A stretch of 64,000 nucleotides of DNA, from positions 21,569,936-21,633,935 of the forward strand of contig NW_024881327.1 of NCBI RefSeq assembly GCF_018691265.1, read 5' to 3'. Made by a program: the position numbers and the translations under genes. The notes under the pieces are model-generated. The model worked only from the letters and a program-made list of their open reading frames with translations. It made no database searches and was not told where the DNA came from. Numbering within the stretch: the first letter of the stretch is position 1; every line of letters starts with the position of its first letter. Below, piece by piece: positions 58,326-64,000 of the stretch. This stretch comes from Tyto alba (lineage: Eukaryota; Chordata; Aves; Strigiformes; Tytonidae).

Positions 58326-60646
58326 CAATTAAATTGGGGTAAACAAAGCTATGTCAAAGTCCTTTGTGCTCAAAAGGCATAAAAGGAGCATAAATTACAT
58401 AACTATATTATTAAGATATTAAAATCACTAATAATCTGAATAAAACCCACAAGACTGGCCACATAAACAGGTATATTGTTTTGACTTTTAAATAAAGTAC
58501 ACAACAGCCTACAGAAACAGAAGCTTAATTTGTTATTTTTTCAAACCAGCCTGAAAGAACAAATACTCTCAAACACATGGATATTCTCCAATGTAAGTGT
58601 TTGTTTTGTCATTTTTCATGTAATGTTGTGTGTTTTCAGGTCTTATTCAATGTCATTGATGACAGTACTTTTTAGGTATTCCCTTTAAGAAAAATAATTT
58701 ATAAACTATTAATAGCAAACCTTATTTTGAATCTTCACTATTACTCGTGTATTTTTAAGTCGAAGACAAAGAGCTGAGGACAAAATTGCATACTATTTCT
58801 ATTCTGTCCTAAAACAATGAGCTATGCAATTACATAAATCTTTATTTAGGCTGAAAGGGCAATATCAACCAATAACGAAAAATAAATTTGATGTCCCTTG
58901 CCTTCATCCCTTTGTGCACAGTAACCTATTCTCAGCCAAATGTGTCAATATAGAGCACATAGGGTCAGTTGTTGTTGGTGCCAGCAGCCTGCTTGCGGTT
59001 GGAGAACTGGAAGCACGTCAGGGAGCGGATTTGAGCTCAGAGGCTCTGCCAGCCTGGCCCAGCCCAATGCCACCCACAAGCTGGTGACAAACGTTTCTAA
59101 ATCCTGACACGGGCTTCAGTTTACCCCTACCATGAAATGCGAGCATCATGAAAGTGAGTCTACATGTATCTCCCCATTTTATAAGTCAAAGAGAAAGGAG
59201 GAGAGGTAGAAGCATTAGCATTGGTACAAATGCTCCAAATGGGAAGACTTTTTTAAGGCTTAAAGGATAACTGAAGTGTTCTTTTTTTGTGAGCTTTCTT
59301 TCTTTTTGAAATGGGACTTCTAAGGTAATTGTTTATATAATCCTAGCTCCATTCTCTATTATAGTGGTTTCCTGATGTGTTAAGGCAAAGAATCAGTTCA
59401 GCTTCTAACTAAATCATTACACTTATCTGGGAATAGTTTTTCTGCCTAAGGGCAACTGTATTAGTTACCTGCAGTTAAAAAATTCTTCCAATATATGTGC
59501 TGATCTCAAACACCAAATTAAACAGCAGTACTGCCCTTTAAAGAACATTCGCTGTTTCAACAGTATGAATGTGCAGATGACTATATATACTTTTCAATAA
59601 AATTCTTCCTCTATTGGCAACAAAAACCCTTTCTTACACTTAAACTCTATTTGTTTTATTGCTTGTTAGCTTAGTTTATAGAAGCTTCTACGGCATTTTT
59701 ATTGCCTCATGGTTTTATTGTATTTTTTTAATTGTGATGTAATGTGCCAAATCCCTTGGCAAGGAGGAACTATATTATAGTTTTATAATGCATTTTTTTG
59801 AGGAGCAAAGTCTATGAGGAAAGAAAGTCTGTGCCCCAGGGTAAAAACTGGTGACCTATTTGGTCCAGCAACATTAAGATTGAAGGATCTGAGCTCAACA
59901 TTTCCATCCAAACTTCTCTTTTGTCCTCTGAATTGGGAGAGTTATATACAACAATCCCCTGAAGTGTACATTGAAGGGAAAGGAATTCTGAATCAGAAAT
60001 CGTTCTCACACACAGAGCTGTAGGAATAGACAGCTAGCCCTTGCAGTATCTTTTGTAATTGCTATAGATAGCGCAGATATATTTTATGATTTTCCATGCT
60101 GTACTTTTAAAGTTAGGGGACACCATACAGAAAAGCTGTGACTAAGAGCTAAATAAAACCTTGAATTTCTAGACTAATCATAGCTTCTGTCTCTGAATGA
60201 AGTAAAGGAATAGACTTAAATCCAGGGATTGGCCTGAATGAATTATAAACTCATTCTTTTATCTTGTTATGCTGATTAACTTCCACAAAATTATTCTTGG
60301 ATCTCTATCAGTGGAGAGAGATCTGCAGTTGTGTAACAGTGTAATTTTTCTCAAACTGCTTCCACATCATATGTTCATTTTGCCATGTTAATAAAGATAA
60401 TGAAGCATGATACACACTGACCAATAGAGGAAATTATTTACTTTTGCTTTATAGATTATTTTTTTCTTACTTAGCCAATTAAAAGATTTGGTGTTTAGTC
60501 TCAATAAATGGCAAGTCCAATAATAAGTCTACACCTCTCCTGGTGTGCCAGGAGGCTTCAAATACAATTATGCGAAGTCAGAAAAAGTAAGCTAAAACTC
60601 ATTGCCATAAATACAGTATTCTATAATTTTATTTCTGTTATTCTTG
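58326..60646. other. AT-rich non-coding DNA with one GC-rich patch
   Basis: No gene seen. A GC-rich patch at 58965-59090 contains the end of an 87-codon plus-strand frame (58824-59087). Frames of 65 and 69 codons overlap in opposite strands at 59812-60023. None has a recognisable domain. Confidence 0.45.
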
Positions 60647-60685
60647 TTTTTTTTTTTTTTTTCTTTTTTTTTTTTTTTTTCTTTT
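60647..60685. repeat. Poly-T tract with C interruptions
   Basis: T16, C, T17, C, T4 in succession. Confidence 0.95.
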
Positions 60686-62512
60686 CCCAATGGAAATTAT
60701 TTTTTGTCCAAAGCAGGTTATGTGATAAGCTAAAATGCTTTGGATAAAATAATGCTGTTATTATTTTGACTATGTTCTTCTTCTTTCTTTTTTTCCAGCT
60801 TATCCTCTCTTCTGTGTTTTAATTACGTTTCAGGCTATGACTCATCTTGTTCTGAAGACAGTAAGGTATTTGGAGGAAGAAATTATCTTTTCCTGTAAAA
60901 CTTTACCCACTCATTATTGGAGTCTCAGAGGAATAGTATTGAAGAAATTATTAAACAATTCATTATATTAAACAATGTAAATGACAATATGATCCCCAGA
61001 TGAACTTTTTCTGTTTTGGACTAGAATTTGAAATGAAACCTGACTTTGCAGTTTTTCTTTCAGTGCTTGTAGATGTTCATCTGCAGTCTAACAGTAAGTC
61101 AGTTTATCCCCCTCATGGAGCATCTCAGTGAGACCCTGAGCTTTGAGCAGTACGATCTCCATCAATGAGCATTGTGGCGTGTCAGAGACTGTTGAAGTCT
61201 TGAAACTTTCATACTGTTGTATTGATGCTTGAATGGAGTCATGCAGGTAGAAACATCTGAACGATATTGTGCTCTTAAGAATATAGCCTGTCTGTTGTGT
61301 TATGCCTTCACTATTGTACCATGACCTTTTTCTTGTCAAAAAAAGCAATTATTGTGCAGAAAAACCCACCTTATATAGAATGTGAAGGGTGATTAAGACA
61401 ACTAAGAGTAGCTACAGAGGCTAAGTCATAAAGGAAGTATTTTACAACTGAACTCCTTTTGGAGTCTAAATTCCATATGTGTAGAACACTCCCAGCACTC
61501 ACTGCCACTCACCACACTGCATCCTAACTGAAAAGTGAAAATGTCATCTAATGCTTAACATGCAGTTTCTATAAAGTTTTACAAATATGTTCTTATATCC
61601 ACACATGAGTGTCCTGGTGAACGTATTTGTTGTTATTGTTCAGGCTCACCTTCCATCACATGGTGGCTAACTTGTGACTTTTCCTAATCAGTGGTCAGTG
61701 GAAAACTCATAATTCACTCAGGTTATGTTGTAATTCAGCCTTCATCATCCAGGACAGATTTGGCACATCTATTTTTAGAAGAAATAAAAGCCACTTGATT
61801 CCTGCTATTTTGGAAGTGCAACAGCATTCAGCAGACAGAAACCTCTATTTTTCATCCAGAAGATAAAAGTAGGTCAAACAGAGACTTTTTTTCATGCAGG
61901 CAACATTCAGTAGTTCAGCCTGGGGTGAGGGTTTGGCTGACACTTGTCTTTCATGGCTTTAAGCAAAAGCCGGTTGAGTTTTGTTAACACTGTTTTTCTC
62001 ACAGTCCTGTGATGCCTTCTCATTAATGAATGCACTTGTTCTTCCTGCAGCAAAATGCATAATCTAGAAAAGCTGTCTTCATCCAAGCTGTGTTGCTGAC
62101 ATATCTATCTCTACGAAAAAGTTCCAAGGGATTTGCATACTCAAGATACATAACAGTTTGGCATTTCATTCCAGGCTGCCTCACAGCTAAACAAATTGCT
62201 CTAGTTTTGTCACTGAGGTCAGTGTCAATGTACTACCAGTCTGCTTGCTGATCATTTAAAGGGCTCCATTGCATCTAACTCCCCAGATGGCTTCTTTTGG
62301 CCAGAGACAGCTTTAGGAGACCTCCACTCATGCGTTCAGCTGCTAGTAGGGCTGCACTCCAAAGGATCCACTTTTTTCCTCTCTGAGAACACTTTTTGTC
62401 CAACTGCTGAAAAAAAATTTTGCAGAATATTGTATGTTTCCTGGTGTTGGTAAAAGTAGAAAATATTTATCTCTTTCTAGTTGCTTGGGTTTCATTTTTT
62501 GGCGGTTCTTCT
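60686..62512. other. Non-coding DNA, no gene recognised
   Basis: An 86-codon minus-strand frame lies at 61088-61348, without a domain I know. Between 61600 and 62400 the sequence is less AT-rich than average, but I find no repeat or exon to name. Confidence 0.4.
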
Positions 62513-62545
62513 GTTTTGTTTTGTTTTGTTTTTTTTTTTTTTTTT
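62513..62545. repeat. (TTTTG)n followed by poly-T
   Basis: Three TTTTG units merging into T17. Confidence 0.95.
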
Positions 62546-64000
62546 AAGATAGCAGTTAAAAGTCTGGCAATTTTGCTTATTCTTCTGTGGAAAAATTTGG
62601 AAACTGTTAAATTTTGCCCCAAATTTATTCTAAAGGAAATCTGGGTTTATTTAAAAAGCTCAATTGTAGTGGAAATGTTATGAAATTCTGCTCACTTGTC
62701 AAAATGTCAATCTCACATCACAAATGTGTGATCACAGTTTTACAGCATCCAGAATAAACAACTATTTCAGGCTAATGAGTTCCAAACCAAACTAATACTG
62801 AACTTTAATGTTGTAACTTTTTTTGGAAGAGTGAGATATACTAAGAAATGGAAGGATTGTGTTACATTGCCAATACTGTATACTGTAATCTGTAGCTACT
62901 GAAAGCACTCCCATATGACACTGTATTATAAATAAACCAGAACCAGTTTTTTGTTCAAAATTTTCCTTTGAAAAAGAGGAAAGAAAAGGCAATACAAGAG
63001 ATTCCCAACCCCTTTACATTTATTTCTATGTAAGTAAATATCCTAAAGGAAAAAATATTGGGTTTTTTTCACTTGCTTACTTGATACACAAAGCAGTTAA
63101 AAAAGTCCTACATCCATTTACTGTTGGGACAATTCCAGTCTTCTGCGATGTTGTTGGAAATAGGGAAGTGTAAAATGGAAGCTTCTGTACTAGCAACTCT
63201 ACCACTTGACACAGAAATAAAAGCCTTTTACAGGGAATCCATTTGTATTCACTCTGGATTTTAAAATTATTTCCATCCACTGACATATTTGGAATCTGTG
63301 TACTTGTAAATGCAAGATGTGCAGATGTGAGGAGAGCCTGCCAAGAATCTGGAAAAACAGCAGAAGCTGGTGTTGTCTGGTTTGATCAGGAAGGGGTTGA
63401 CAGTCAGACAGTGAAAAGATCCATTTTGTATGACAAGAAATATTTCCATATATAGAGCATTGATATGTGTGATCCTTATTCTTTTTGAAACTTGAACGCA
63501 AGTAAGCCCATGAGGATTTGTCTGCATATTTAGAATGGAAAAAGACACTGTGGCCTGGAAAATCAGCAAAGAAGATGTCAAGGGAGCTGGAATAATAAAT
63601 ACATTGATGCTGGAATTATTGCTTTGTTTCTTCATTCATATTCCACTTGGTATAAATACAGAGACTTTTTAACTATGGAAAGTAAGGAACTAATCCATTC
63701 TGTTTGGAAAGTATCTAGCATAGCAGGGAGACATTGCTTCAGTTCAGCTCCAGGGATAAACTGGAGCCGTTAGTTTTGTACTTGGTTCAGTTCAAATACA
63801 TAAGTACAGGAAATACTTGCCAATAAGTCATTCAGTGTACATTTGTTAAATAAGACTTCTGAAAAGAAATATTCTACTTAGGTTACTTAATGCCTAATAT
63901 TTTTCTGTAGTCTTACAGGTAGGGACATTACTGATTTGGAAATGTTAAAAGAATTTTTACTTTCATTAGCTGTTTATTTACTAAATTTTGTGATCTGAAG
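62546..64000. other. AT-rich non-coding DNA, no gene recognised
   Basis: Overlapping frames of 66-122 codons on both strands at 62792-63635. The largest (122 codons, minus, 63267-63635) reads as a mixture of hydrophobic and Ser/Cys-rich sequence with no domain, and a 70-codon plus-strand frame overlaps it. No repeat named. The window ends in ordinary AT-rich DNA. Confidence 0.45.

Noticed and set aside
63267..63635. 122-codon minus-strand frame near the window end
   Set aside because: Overlaps other frames on both strands and has no recognisable domain.
1..64000. CRISPR array, operon, tRNA, rRNA, or a large viral insertion
   Set aside because: No spaced identical repeats, no bacterial gene arrangement, no cloverleaf or ribosomal sequence, and no retroviral internal genes were found. 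The window looks vertebrate throughout.

Overview
The window reads as non-coding nuclear DNA from a bird. The main evidence is a 5'-truncated CR1 LINE that ends in the avian-type tandem 3' tail (ATTCTATG repeated), plus four LTRs that resemble avian endogenous retrovirus LTRs. One of these (48343-48851) I recognise from memory as close to a family common in songbirds, so a passerine or other Neoavian bird is the best guess. The background is AT-rich, with many poly-A/poly-T tracts and simple repeats.

No protein-coding gene can be supported. The longest open frames lie antisense inside the GC-rich LTRs. The remaining short frames look like chance openings in AT-rich DNA. This fits a gene desert or the inside of a very long intron.

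Layout: 1-1079 AT-rich DNA; 1080-1560 CR1 3' end; 6364-7465 solo LTR copy 1 (+); 10470-10625 an old MIR/L2-like fragment; 14868-14932 a TTTG microsatellite; 15635-16004 a cluster of short perfect hairpins; 18705-18785 an L2-like fragment; 20624-21696 solo LTR copy 2 (-), with 5-bp target duplication ACTTG; 26640-26715 a MIR/L2-like tail followed by poly-A; 30000-30310 and 30975-31030 old SINE/L2-like pieces; 32016-32052 a TG repeat; 42334-43385 solo LTR copy 3 (+), with target duplication TGGAG; 44391-44441 a 51-base poly-A; 46156-46960 a GC-rich island with a 161-codon open frame; 48343-48851 a solo LTR of a second family; 49655-49790 and 50555-50640 fragments resembling an old palindromic DNA transposon; 51534-53480 three splice-flanked segments in compatible reading phase that end at a polyadenylation signal. 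The rest is AT-rich DNA with poly-T/poly-A tracts.

The points most worth following up are: (a) three copies of one 1.05-1.1 kb LTR family, two with intact 5-bp target duplications, all carrying about 70-bp tandem units; (b) a second LTR family that shares the same 3' terminal segment; (c) a possible unannotated plus-strand transcript (recursive splice motif at 47165-47186, splice-flanked segments at 51534-53480); (d) the isolated GC-rich island at 46.2-47.0 kb; and (e) several relics of very old amniote repeats. All identifications rest on reading the sequence and remembering families; no search was run.
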